Positions 7,695-15,265 of a stretch of 64,000 nucleotides of DNA are shown here, piece after piece. Each line of letters opens with the position of its first letter. The first letter of the stretch is position 1. Where the stretch lies: contig NZ_LGDG01000272.1 in assembly GCF_001279775.1 (NCBI RefSeq), positions 99,085 through 163,084 of the forward strand, read 5' to 3'. Under the pieces are notes generated by a model, which saw only the letters and a program-made list of their open reading frames with translations, searched no databases and had not been told where the DNA came from. Made by a program: the position numbers and the translations under genes. The stretch is from Streptomyces sp. MMG1533 (GTDB taxonomy: Bacteria > Actinomycetota > Actinomycetes > Streptomycetales > Streptomycetaceae).

Positions 7695-8921
7695 ATGAGA
7701 CCTTCCTTACGCACCTCCATGACCGTCGTCCTGGCGGCCGCCGTCACCTGTCTCGCGTGGCCCGCGGGCGCGGCGAGCCGCGACGACCAGGTCCCGCGCA
7801 CCGAACGGATCAGCGTGGCCCCCGACGGCGCCGACGGCAACGGCCACTCGGTGGAACCTGTGGTCAGCGCGAACGGACACGTCGTGGCCTTCGCCTCGGG
7901 CGCGACCAATCTGGTGTCCGGCACGGACGTGAAGTACAGCGTCTTCTTCCGGACCGCTCCCGGCGCACCGCTGCAGCGTGTGGTGGTGCCGGGCGAGACG
8001 ACGTCGACGCCCCAGCTGTCCGAGTCTGGGCGCTACCTGACCTTCAACTCGTACGCGGCCACGACAGGGCAGTCCTCCGTACACGTCATGGACCTGCGCA
8101 CCGGGCGCACCGAACGCCTGGAACCCTCGATGGACGAGGGCTACCACGTGTCGTACGGCATCGCGCCCATCAGTGCGAGTGGACGGTACGTCGCCTTCGT
8201 CGCCCGGCCCACCGTCGACGAGCACGGGGCGTTCGCCTGCCGGGTCATGCTCCTGGACCGCTGGACGCAGCAGGTTCGGCGGGTCAGCCGGCCCTCTGAC
8301 GGATCGAAGAACTTCCACCAGTGCCAGCAGATCTCGATGAGCGCCGACGGCCGCAAGGTCGCCTATCTGGAGGGCTACTCCGGGCCGAGCACCGACGACC
8401 AGGGCGACATCCTGGTGTACGACCGGGTGACCGGGCAGACCGTCGAGGCCGACGCCACCCATGACGGTGCCCCGGCCGACCTGTCGGCGACAGCTCCGGT
8501 GCTCAGTGCCGACGGCTCCAAGGTCGGCTTCAACTCGCAGGCCACCAATCTGGTTCCGGAAGCCGATTCCAACAACGGCTGGAACGCCTTCGTCCGTGAT
8601 CTGCGCACGGGCACGCTCCGGCGCCACGACGGCCGCTCCCCCGCCGATCTCACCGTGCTGTCGGATCTGTCGGTGAACGGCTCGAAGCTGCTCCTGAACA
8701 CGGCGGACGCGGACCGCCGGACGCTGGGACTGATCCTGCGCGATCTGCGCACCGGCCACGAGGAGCTGCTGTCCCCGGGGCAGGACGGCAAGCCCGTCAC
8801 CGTGGGGCGAGCGGCACTGAGCGCGGACGAGTCGACTGCCGTCTTCGACTCCTACCACCCCGGCCTGGTCCCCGAAGACACGAATCTGACCGGGGATGTG
8901 TTCGTCCGCTCCTTGCGCTGA
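7695..8921 (+). CDS. Secreted TolB/WD40-like beta-propeller protein
   Basis: A 408-residue protein with a clear Sec signal peptide (SLRTSMTVVLAAAVTCLAW, cleavage probably after AGA near residue 27). The mature part consists of PD40/TolB-type repeats, each with an SxSGRYVAF-like strand: VSANGHVVAFASGATNLV, LSESGRYLTFNSYA, ISASGRYVAFVARP, MSADGRKVAYLEG, LSADGSKVGFNSQATNLV, LSVNGSKLLLNTAD and LSADESTAVFDSY. Seven repeats are consistent with one closed propeller. No catalytic module is attached, so a binding or scaffold role outside the cell is inferred. ATG 7695 is preceded by GGGGGAG. Confidence 0.85.
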   Translation: MRPSLRTSMTVVLAAAVTCLAWPAGAASRDDQVPRTERISVAPDGADGNGHSVEPVVSANGHVVAFASGATNLVSGTDVKYSVFFRTAPGAPLQRVVVPGETTSTPQLSESGRYLTFNSYAATTGQSSVHVMDLRTGRTERLEPSMDEGYHVSYGIAPISASGRYVAFVARPTVDEHGAFACRVMLLDRWTQQVRRVSRPSDGSKNFHQCQQISMSADGRKVAYLEGYSGPSTDDQGDILVYDRVTGQTVEADATHDGAPADLSATAPVLSADGSKVGFNSQATNLVPEADSNNGWNAFVRDLRTGTLRRHDGRSPADLTVLSDLSVNGSKLLLNTADADRRTLGLILRDLRTGHEELLSPGQDGKPVTVGRAALSADESTAVFDSYHPGLVPEDTNLTGDVFVRSLR

Positions 8922-8942
8922 ACCACGATCACAGCAAGTCCT

Positions 8943-9566
8943 TCACCCGCTGGTGGCCACGAAGCGGTACTTCAGGTGGGTGGCGAGGGGCGTGTCGACC
9001 ACCCTGACCGTCTTGAGGTTTCGCCGCCCGGCACCCGGTCCCTCGAAGAGCCGTAGTCCCTCTCCGAGGAGCGCGGGCACCACGTGCAGCTGCAGCTCGT
9101 CGATGAGCCCCTCCGCGAGGTACTGCTGCACCGTGCTCGCCCCGCCCGCGATGTCGACGTTCCTGTCCCCGGCGGCGGCCTTCGCCTGCTCGAGGGCGCT
9201 GTGGACACCGTCGGTGACGAAGGTGAAGGTGGTGCCGCCCTCCTTGACCAGGGCCGGCCGAGGGCGGTGGGTGAGCACGAAGACCGGGGTCCTGAACGGC
9301 GGGTTGTCACCCCAGAACTCCTCGCCCGTGTCGTACATCATCCGACCCATGACCACCGCTCCGGTGGCATCGAACCACTCGCGCATCAGCTCGGAGTCGC
9401 GGTTCTCCTCCCCGCCGGTCATGCCCTGGCGCTCCCGCCAGCTCGCCAGGTTGTGGATCCACTCGAAGAGCGGCTCGGCGCCGTCGCCTCCCGGATTGTC
9501 GATGGCGACGTTGGTACCGGCGATGTAGCCGTCGAGGGAGATGGCCATATCCGCGGTTACGGTCAC
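8943..9566 (-). CDS. Dihydrofolate reductase / RibD C-terminal family protein
   Basis: A 207-residue NADPH-dependent reductase-fold protein. The N-terminus TVTADMAISLDGYIAG is the family signature; VVMGRMMYDTGEEFW, VFVLTHRPRPALVKEGG and the nucleotide-binding segment DVDIAGGASTVQQYLAEGLIDELQLHVVP follow in the expected order. Start GTG 9566 follows GAGGAG. Many actinobacterial paralogs exist with unknown substrates; there is no riboflavin or folate gene nearby, so its function should be taken as a generic reductase. Confidence 0.88.
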   Translation of the reverse strand: MTVTADMAISLDGYIAGTNVAIDNPGGDGAEPLFEWIHNLASWRERQGMTGGEENRDSELMREWFDATGAVVMGRMMYDTGEEFWGDNPPFRTPVFVLTHRPRPALVKEGGTTFTFVTDGVHSALEQAKAAAGDRNVDIAGGASTVQQYLAEGLIDELQLHVVPALLGEGLRLFEGPGAGRRNLKTVRVVDTPLATHLKYRFVATSG

Positions 9567-9783
9567 GATGGGGTTGCTCCTCAAGCCGTGGGATGTGCTG
9601 CCTTTACTCTCACGTCGATCGGGAACCGGCGCATTCGACATCCCCCGCAAAACGCGACCGCAGTCCGCTACGCGGCCAACCCCAACTCACTCAGACTCTG
9701 CTGCACACCGCACGCCCGCAGCATCATGTCCGCGCCCACGGAAGTCAGATGGGGCGGGCCGGCCGAGCCTGCGCCCAGGAACG

Positions 9784-10296
9784 TCAGGCGGCGAACCCGA
9801 CGTTGGTGACGTACTCGTACTGGCCCCACTGTGAGCCGAGGTCCACCACCGCTTCACTCACCCAGGCATCGTCCAGGGCCTCTGCGTCGTCTCCGACCCA
9901 CGCCTCGACGATACGGTCCCAGCGGCGCACGTTGAGCGTGCGGTACTCGACCACGCGCTGGCGGGGCCGGTCGACCTGGGACTGGTTGAGCGGGTGGAAC
10001 TCGACGCGCGTACCGCGGCCTTCACGGTTGAGGCGCGCGAGCAGGTAGCGGGCGACGTTGTGCCGGCGCACGGTGCGGTAGGCGGTCTCGATGCGCTCGA
10101 GGTTCTTCTTCGACGGGCTGCGCTTGCCGTCCAGCCACGCCTTGAGCGTGCGCTCGGTGACGGTCAGGCCGGCCTCTCCGGCCGCCAGGCGGGCGTGGTC
10201 GGTGCGAGTGAGGTAGTGCAGCCGCGCGAGCAGGCCACGCCGTACCGTGATCGGAGTGGCGACGAAGCCGGCGAGCACATCGAGCCGGCGGGCCAC
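9784..10296 (-). CDS. HTH DNA-binding protein of unknown role, possibly damaged at the 5' end
   Basis: The 170-residue reading frame starts at GTG 10296. It contains a helix-turn-helix (LTVTERTLKAWLDGKRSPSKKNLERIETAYRTV, about residues 43-75) followed by a conserved-looking C-terminal domain with RWDRIVEAW and DLGSQWGQYEYVTNVGF. The layout (HTH then a small domain) resembles plasmid and telomere-associated proteins of Streptomyces, but I cannot identify the family. Codons upstream of 10296 still look coding back to about 10345, where a good ribosome binding site and ATG lie one base out of frame. This suggests either an internal start or a single-base deletion. Confidence 0.6.
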   Translation of the reverse strand: MARRLDVLAGFVATPITVRRGLLARLHYLTRTDHARLAAGEAGLTVTERTLKAWLDGKRSPSKKNLERIETAYRTVRRHNVARYLLARLNREGRGTRVEFHPLNQSQVDRPRQRVVEYRTLNVRRWDRIVEAWVGDDAEALDDAWVSEAVVDLGSQWGQYEYVTNVGFAA

Positions 10297-10532
10297 GGCT
10301 TCGCTGCCTTTGATGCCGCGAGCCCCGTACTTGCCGAACTCGACATTCCTCTCCGGTACCTACGTCTCCTCAGCCTGCCTGTAATCGTCGGCATCTCAAG
10401 CGCTTGTACCTCTCGGCGAGTCAAGAATACCGGCCTGCGAGGTCTGGAAGTGCAGCGTCTCCATTTTCCGGAGTCGGCGGGTCCAGCAGAGCGGGCTCGA
10501 TTGAACAAGCCGTCCCGGACCACTTCTCGAGG

Positions 10533-11456
10533 TCAGTTCGGCTGCCGACGTGCCTGCTTCAATTCGCGGTCGACTGCCCAGGCGTCCGCCACTGGGCCCA
10601 CGTGCCCGAGCTTGTCGGGGTTGATCACCGCGCGGATCGTCTGGATCTGCCCGTCGAGTACGTCGAGCGCCAGTGTGTGGAGCACCCTGCCGTCCCGGTC
10701 GCGGAAGATCGCGCCCGGCTGACCGTTGACCTCGTGCGGCTGGAACGTCACGTCGATCCGGGCCACCCGGGGGTAGACGGAGGCAAGCAGCCGTGCCACC
10801 TTCTCGGCACCGATGACGGCCCTGGCCAGCTGCGGGGCCTTGCCGCCGCCGTCTCCGACCAGCTGCGCATCGGCGGCCAGCAGATCCTGCAAACCGCCCA
10901 CGTCGCCGTCCCTCAGCGCGTCGAAGAACCGCGTCGCCAGCTCCTGCCGCTCCTGTCGGTCCGCTTCGAACCGCGGCCGCCCGGCCTCCATATGCCGCCG
11001 CGCCCGCACCAGCAGCTGCCGGCACGCCGTCTCCGACCGTCCCACCGCCGCGGCGACGTCGTCGAACCCGAAGCCGAACACCTGCCGCAGCACAAACACC
11101 GCCCGCTCCAGCGGGCTGAGCCGCTCCAGCAGCAGCAGCGCCGCCATCGACACCGAGTCGGCCAGCTCCACCGACCGCGCCGGATCCTCATAAGGGTCGG
11201 CGAGCAGTGGCTCGGGAAACCACGGGCCCACGTACTCCTCCCGCCGCACCCGTGCGGAGCGCAGCACATCGATCGAGATCCGTGTCACCACGGCCGACAG
11301 AAAGGCCTTGGTCGACGTGGGCCGGGTCGCCGAGCCGTCAAAGCGCAGCCATGTCTCCTGCACCGCGTCCTCGGCCTCACTCACGCTGCCCAGAATCCGA
11401 TAGGCGATCGAAAACAGCAGCGGCCGCAGCTCCTCGAACTCCTCGACCTTGCTCAC
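10533..11456 (-). CDS. ECF41-type RNA polymerase sigma factor
   Basis: A 307-residue sigma factor. Region 2 lies at about residues 8-75 (PLLFSIAYRILGSVSEAEDAVQETWLRF), region 4 at about 105-155 (LSPLERAVFVLRQVFGFGFDDVAAAVGRSETACRQLLVRARR). These are followed by a SnoaL-like extension of about 130 residues carrying DGGGK (202-206) and NPDKL (279-283), the two signatures of ECF41 factors. In that group the extension replaces an anti-sigma factor. Start GTG 11456 follows GGGGGAGGGG. The neighbouring carboxymuconolactone decarboxylase has an ECF41-type promoter, so it is the likely target. Confidence 0.93.
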   Translation of the reverse strand: MSKVEEFEELRPLLFSIAYRILGSVSEAEDAVQETWLRFDGSATRPTSTKAFLSAVVTRISIDVLRSARVRREEYVGPWFPEPLLADPYEDPARSVELADSVSMAALLLLERLSPLERAVFVLRQVFGFGFDDVAAAVGRSETACRQLLVRARRHMEAGRPRFEADRQERQELATRFFDALRDGDVGGLQDLLAADAQLVGDGGGKAPQLARAVIGAEKVARLLASVYPRVARIDVTFQPHEVNGQPGAIFRDRDGRVLHTLALDVLDGQIQTIRAVINPDKLGHVGPVADAWAVDRELKQARRQPN

Positions 11457-11615
11457 ACCGAATCCCCTCCCCCTGAGGCCCTCCCACCCGGCCGTACTCA
11501 CCGACGCAGGCGTCTTCTGGTGGTCATCCGGACCACCGGCGGGCCAGAGTAGCGCTCCCGATCCCGGAGGCCCGGAGCCCGCAGCCGGGGCCCCGAGCCG
11601 GTTGCTGATGCTGTT

Positions 11616-12089
11616 TCAGTGGAACTGCCCGGGCTCGTAGTTGCCTGCCGGCTGCCGGGTGATGATGTTCAGCCGGTTCGCCGTGTTCATGAAGGAGATC
11701 AGGATCACCAGGGCGGTGAGCTGCTCCTCGTCGTAGTGCTTGGCGGCGTATGTCCACACCTCGTCGCTGACCCCACCGGCCGCATCCGCAACCCGGGTCC
11801 CCTCCTCCGCCAGCTCCAGCGCGGCACGCTCCGCCTCGGTGAAGACCGTGGCCTCCCGCCACGCCGCGACCAGGTTCAACCGCACCGAGGTCTCCCCGGC
11901 AGCGGCGGCGTCCTTGGTGTGCATGTCGATGCAGACGGCGCAGCCGTTGATCTGACTCACGCGCAGCGCCACCAGCTCCTGCGTCGCGGCCGGCAGCGGC
12001 GAGTCCTTGATCGCCTTGCCCGCCGACATGAGGTACTTGAGGGCCTTGCCGGCGGTCGGGCTGGCGAAGTAGTTCAGTCGCGCGTCCAT
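11616..12089 (-). CDS. Carboxymuconolactone decarboxylase / AhpD-like protein, ECF41 target
   Basis: A 157-residue CMD-family protein with the redox motif CAVCIDMH (Cys50, Cys53, His57), as in AhpD-like alkylhydroperoxidases. The helical bundle signature ELVALRVSQINGCAVC is intact. CMD genes are the classical neighbours of ECF41 sigma genes. ATG 12089 has AGGAG at the right distance. A promoter matching the ECF41 consensus lies about 40 bases upstream. It probably handles an organic hydroperoxide or related electrophile, though the substrates of these ECF41-linked enzymes are not established. Confidence 0.92.
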   Translation of the reverse strand: MDARLNYFASPTAGKALKYLMSAGKAIKDSPLPAATQELVALRVSQINGCAVCIDMHTKDAAAAGETSVRLNLVAAWREATVFTEAERAALELAEEGTRVADAAGGVSDEVWTYAAKHYDEEQLTALVILISFMNTANRLNIITRQPAGNYEPGQFH

Positions 12090-12128
12090 GGGGTGCTCCT
12101 GTGTGGTCGTCAGTGGCTACACCCCTGA

Positions 12129-12155
12129 GACGGGGTAGCCCGACCCCCTGTGACA
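12129..12155 (-). promoter_or_regulatory. ECF41-type promoter of the carboxymuconolactone decarboxylase gene
   Basis: Read on the minus strand, TGTCACA (12149-12155) is followed after 16 bases by CGTC (12129-12132). This matches the known ECF41 target consensus TGTCACA...CGTC. It points at the gene starting at 12089 and supports a direct link with the sigma factor at 10533-11456. Confidence 0.8.
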
Positions 12156-12237
12156 TGGACGATTGTGACCTGCGTCTCCTTGCCGTCGGCGCAGGTCGGC
12201 GGTTGAAGACTCCCCGCCCACGATCAGCACGACATCC

Positions 12238-12905
12238 TTGCGGAAGCGGCGCACCCGGCATGCATGGCACGAGGACTACGAGCTTGCGGACTCCGCTCTT
12301 GGACGCCGACTTCACGTCGTCCAAGAGCGCATCGCGAGGTTCCTGGATGTCCACCCTCCTGGTGCTGTCCGGGTGATCAGTGTCTGCGCCGGACAGGGAC
12401 GGGACCTGTTGGGCGTACTCGCTGATCACCCGCGTCGTGGGGACGTTGCTGCGCATCTGGTCGAGCTGGATCCGCGCAACGCGGCGGCGGCCCGGCGAGA
12501 GGCCCGACTTCTCGGCTTGGAGCAAGTCGAGGTAGTAGTAGGCGACGCTGCGCAGACGGAGCACTACGAAGTCATGGCGCCTGCCGATCTCGTGCTGATG
12601 TGCGGGGTGTTCGGCAACCTCACCGACGAGGACATCGAGCGCACTGTCGGCTTCTGCAGCCAGCTGTGTGCCAACGGCGGAACACTCGTGTGGACCCGCC
12701 ATCGCAAACAGCCGGATGTGTTTCCGAGATCCGCGACTGGCTGGAGAGGCGCGGTTTCGTGAGGGAGTGGCTGTCGGCGCCGGATGCCGGGTTCGGGGTC
12801 GGCGTGCACCGTTTCACGGGCGAACCTGCCCCTCTGACTGTGGGGGCGCACATGTTCACGTTCGTCGGATACGACGTGCTCGCGCAGTCCGCCCGTGAGT
12901 GGTGA
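12238..12905 (+). pseudogene. Class I SAM-dependent methyltransferase, frameshifted
   Basis: Two overlapping frames together make one methyltransferase. The first gives AWHEDYELADSALGRRL, the SAM-binding strand VRVISVCAGQGRDLLGVLADHP and LVELDPRNAAAARREA; after TRHRKQPDV (about 12717) coding moves to another frame, continuing SEIRDWLERRGFVREW to MFTFVGYDVLAQSAREW. A one-base loss between about 12712 and 12725 explains the switch. The only start available is TTG 12238, without a clear ribosome binding site. A sequencing error is the alternative to a true pseudogene. Confidence 0.75.
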
Positions 12906-13276
12906 ACTCCGCAAGGGCGGCCGCTACTGCTCCCGCCGACCGGCGGATCACGGTGCGTCAGGTGAGCATCATTGCTGTGTTCGCGGTGAGCGGGTGGCGT
13001 CGTAGCGGCGGCGGTTGTTTCTTCATGGGGTGCCGAGACACCCGGAACTCCGCACGGGCTGCCTTGCGTTCGGTGACCGAAGTCGGAGTTCGGCTTCGTA
13101 CGGCGGCCGCGCGCAGGGGCAAGACGCTCCGTCACTGGGAGGTTCCGGGGGCGGCGACCCGGTGGAGGGTGCCGTCGTGGCGGGCGGTCGCGCCGGTCGG
13201 CCGACGACGCCGCGTGAGCGGTATCCCTACTCCCCCGACGCCCGCATCGGTCCGTCCGGAGGCCACCTGCGGCCTG
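12906..13276. other. Intergenic region between convergent genes
   Basis: I see no supportable gene in these 371 bases. They lie between the end of the methyltransferase pseudogene and the end of the XRE regulator gene. Confidence 0.5.
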
Positions 13277-14092
13277 CTACGTCCGTTTCTGCGACTCGGC
13301 TGTTTCCTGCTCGTCGGAGTAGATCACCAGCGTCTGTTCCGGCTCTTCGGCCAGGTGGAACACCGTGTACGCGAATTCGACCACCCCGCGGTCCGGGCAC
13401 CGGAGCCGTTTGCGTCCGCCGTGCCGCGGCTGCACGTCGTACCGCGGCCACCAGGCGCTCACCTCCGGGCTGCCCGCTTTCAGCTCGTCGACCAGCCCGT
13501 CATATCGGGCATCGCCGGGGTGGCGGGCGGCCAGGGTCCGCAGTCGGGCGAGGAGGCCGCGTGCCTCCTGTTCCCAGTCGACGAGCACGCTCCGGGCGGC
13601 GGGTTCGAGGAAGACCCAGCGGGCGAAGTTCGGCGGTCGGCCCACAGGCGCGGTGAGATGCGGGAACAGTTCTTCGGCCGCCTGGTTGTGACTGAGCACG
13701 TCGTACGTGCCGTTGATGATGTACGCCGGACTCGGCTGGAGCAGCAGCGGGACGGCCGCCACTTCGGCGGCGAGCGGCTCGGGTTGCGCGGCCTTCGCTT
13801 CGGGGGCGTGACCGGCCAGCTGGAACAGGTGCCCGCGCTCGTGCCGGTCGAGTCGCAGCGCCGTGGCGAGGGCGTCGAGTACCTGGTCCGAGACGCGGAT
13901 GTCCCGGCCCTGTTCGAGGTACGTGTACCAGGTCGCGCTGATGCCGGCGAGCAGGGCGAGTTCCTCCCGGCGCAGCCCCGGCGTCCGGCGGCGGCCGGTC
14001 CGGGGCAGGCCCACGTCGTCCGGGGTGAGCCGCTCTCTGCGGCTCCGCAGAAAAGCACTCAGTTCACGGCGTTGATCCAGCTGTGTCGGCAT
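13277..14092 (-). CDS. XRE-family regulator with MmyB-like ligand domain
   Basis: A 271-residue regulator. The N-terminal HTH (about residues 30-85: RTPGLRREELALLAGISATWYTYLEQGRDIRVSDQVLDALATALRL) is followed by an MmyB-like domain beginning YIINGTYDVLSHNQAAEELFPHL and containing FARWVFLEPAARSVLVDWEQEA. MmyB-type regulators of Streptomyces are thought to sense a small lipid-like ligand. It is divergent from an SDR gene at 14206, with two CTGG/CCAG palindromes in between, so it most likely regulates itself and the SDR. Confidence 0.92.
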   Translation of the reverse strand: MPTQLDQRRELSAFLRSRRERLTPDDVGLPRTGRRRTPGLRREELALLAGISATWYTYLEQGRDIRVSDQVLDALATALRLDRHERGHLFQLAGHAPEAKAAQPEPLAAEVAAVPLLLQPSPAYIINGTYDVLSHNQAAEELFPHLTAPVGRPPNFARWVFLEPAARSVLVDWEQEARGLLARLRTLAARHPGDARYDGLVDELKAGSPEVSAWWPRYDVQPRHGGRKRLRCPDRGVVEFAYTVFHLAEEPEQTLVIYSDEQETAESQKRT

Positions 14093-14107
14093 AGGTGGGT
14101 GGGACCT

Positions 14108-14147
14108 CTGGTTCCAGAATAAACGCGCTCTGGATACCAGGTTAAAC
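14108..14147. promoter_or_regulatory. Paired operator-like palindromes between XRE regulator and SDR
   Basis: Two inverted repeats, CTGG-TT-CCAG (14108-14117) and CTGG-ATA-CCAG (14130-14140), lie 22-23 bases apart. Each is followed by a TAAAC element, so CCAGAATAAAC and CCAGGTTAAAC are direct repeats 23 bases apart. The spacing of about two helical turns fits cooperative binding by the divergent regulator. Confidence 0.6.
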
Positions 14148-14205
14148 CCGGCGCAGACTGCTGTGCGGCCGGCCCGCGGGAGATCGCTCGCGAGCCGGTG
14201 ACGAG

Positions 14206-14970
14206 ATGAATGCAGAAAAGAGTGCCGAGATGAACTCAGGAACTGCCGGCAAGGTCGTGGCCATCACGGGCGCCAGCAGCGGCATCGGCGAGGCGACCGC
14301 ACTGCTGCTCGCCGAGCGGGGCGCGCGCCTTGTGCTGGGCGCGCGCCGGTCGGAGCGCCTCGCGGATCTGGTGGGCCGCATCGAGAGGGCGGGCGGCGAG
14401 GCCGTGCACATTCGCACCGACGTGACCCGGCGGAACGACCTGCACGCTCTGATCGCTCTGGCCCGGGAGCGATTCGGCCGACTCGACGTGCTGGTCGGCA
14501 ATGCCGGATCCGGGACCATATCGCCCCTCGACGATCTGCGCGTCGAGGAGTGGGACCAGATGGTCGACGTCAACGTCAAGGGTGTGCTGCACGGAATCGG
14601 CGCCGCACTGCCGGTCTTCCGGGCGCAAGGGTCCGGCCACTTCATCACCACCGCTTCCACCGCGGCGTTCCGCATCGTGCCCACCATGGCGGTCTACGCC
14701 GGTACGAAGTTCGCGGTCCGCGCCATCTGCGAGGGACTGCGCCAGGAAGCGGGCGAGTCCTTGCGGGTGACCACCGTCTCGCCCGGCCCGGTCGACACCG
14801 ACTTCGCCTCTGCCTCCTCGAATCCTCAGGTCAGGGCAGAGATCACGCGGACCAGCAACCAGATCGCGATCCCGCCCGATGCGATCGCCCAGGCCATCGC
14901 CTTCGCGATCGAGCAGCCCAGCACGGTGGACGTGAGTGAGATCGTCGTCCGGCCCACCGCTCAGAGCTGA
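14206..14970 (+). CDS. Short-chain dehydrogenase/reductase (SDR)
   Basis: A 254-residue classical SDR. The cofactor loop TGASSGIG is near residue 20, NAG near 100, and the catalytic Ser-Tyr-Lys set is in TTASTAAFRIVPTMAVYAGTK. An acidic residue is not obvious after the second strand, where GARRSERL suggests NADP(H). ATG 14206 was chosen; an in-frame ATG at 14230 is possible. It is divergent from the XRE/MmyB regulator and is a common partner of that regulator class. The substrate is unknown. Confidence 0.92.
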   Translation: MNAEKSAEMNSGTAGKVVAITGASSGIGEATALLLAERGARLVLGARRSERLADLVGRIERAGGEAVHIRTDVTRRNDLHALIALARERFGRLDVLVGNAGSGTISPLDDLRVEEWDQMVDVNVKGVLHGIGAALPVFRAQGSGHFITTASTAAFRIVPTMAVYAGTKFAVRAICEGLRQEAGESLRVTTVSPGPVDTDFASASSNPQVRAEITRTSNQIAIPPDAIAQAIAFAIEQPSTVDVSEIVVRPTAQS

Positions 14971-15265
14971 CCGTCAGCCGGCGGCCCCACCGTTGTCGGC
15001 GCCACCGGCGTGCCCGGTCGGGTGCTCAGCCGGGCCGGCTCATCCCTCCGCTCGACCGGCTGACGCCCCGGGAGGTGCTCGAACAGATGGCCGACGGAAA
15101 CTCCGACCAGGGACCAGGGCGTCGCCCCCGGCCGGCGATCACGCCGGGCGCGCCGAGGCTCCGTTAAGCGGGTGAAGCCTGAGCCGCCGTCGGTCGTGCG
15201 GGGCATGCATGAAGGTCCCGTCCGTACCGGCCCAGTCGGCGGACACGACGTGCTGGAGGCGAGTG

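Noticed and set aside
9784..10296. Identification as a Streptomyces telomere terminal protein (Tpg)
   Set aside because: The order of HTH and small C-terminal domain is similar, but the diagnostic Tpg segments are not seen and there is no Tap gene or telomeric repeat nearby.
15209..15265. An upstream ATG start for the FAD monooxygenase
   Set aside because: The extra residues (Cys/Trp/Arg-rich) precede the FAD motif without similarity, and the ribosome binding site fits ATG 15266.
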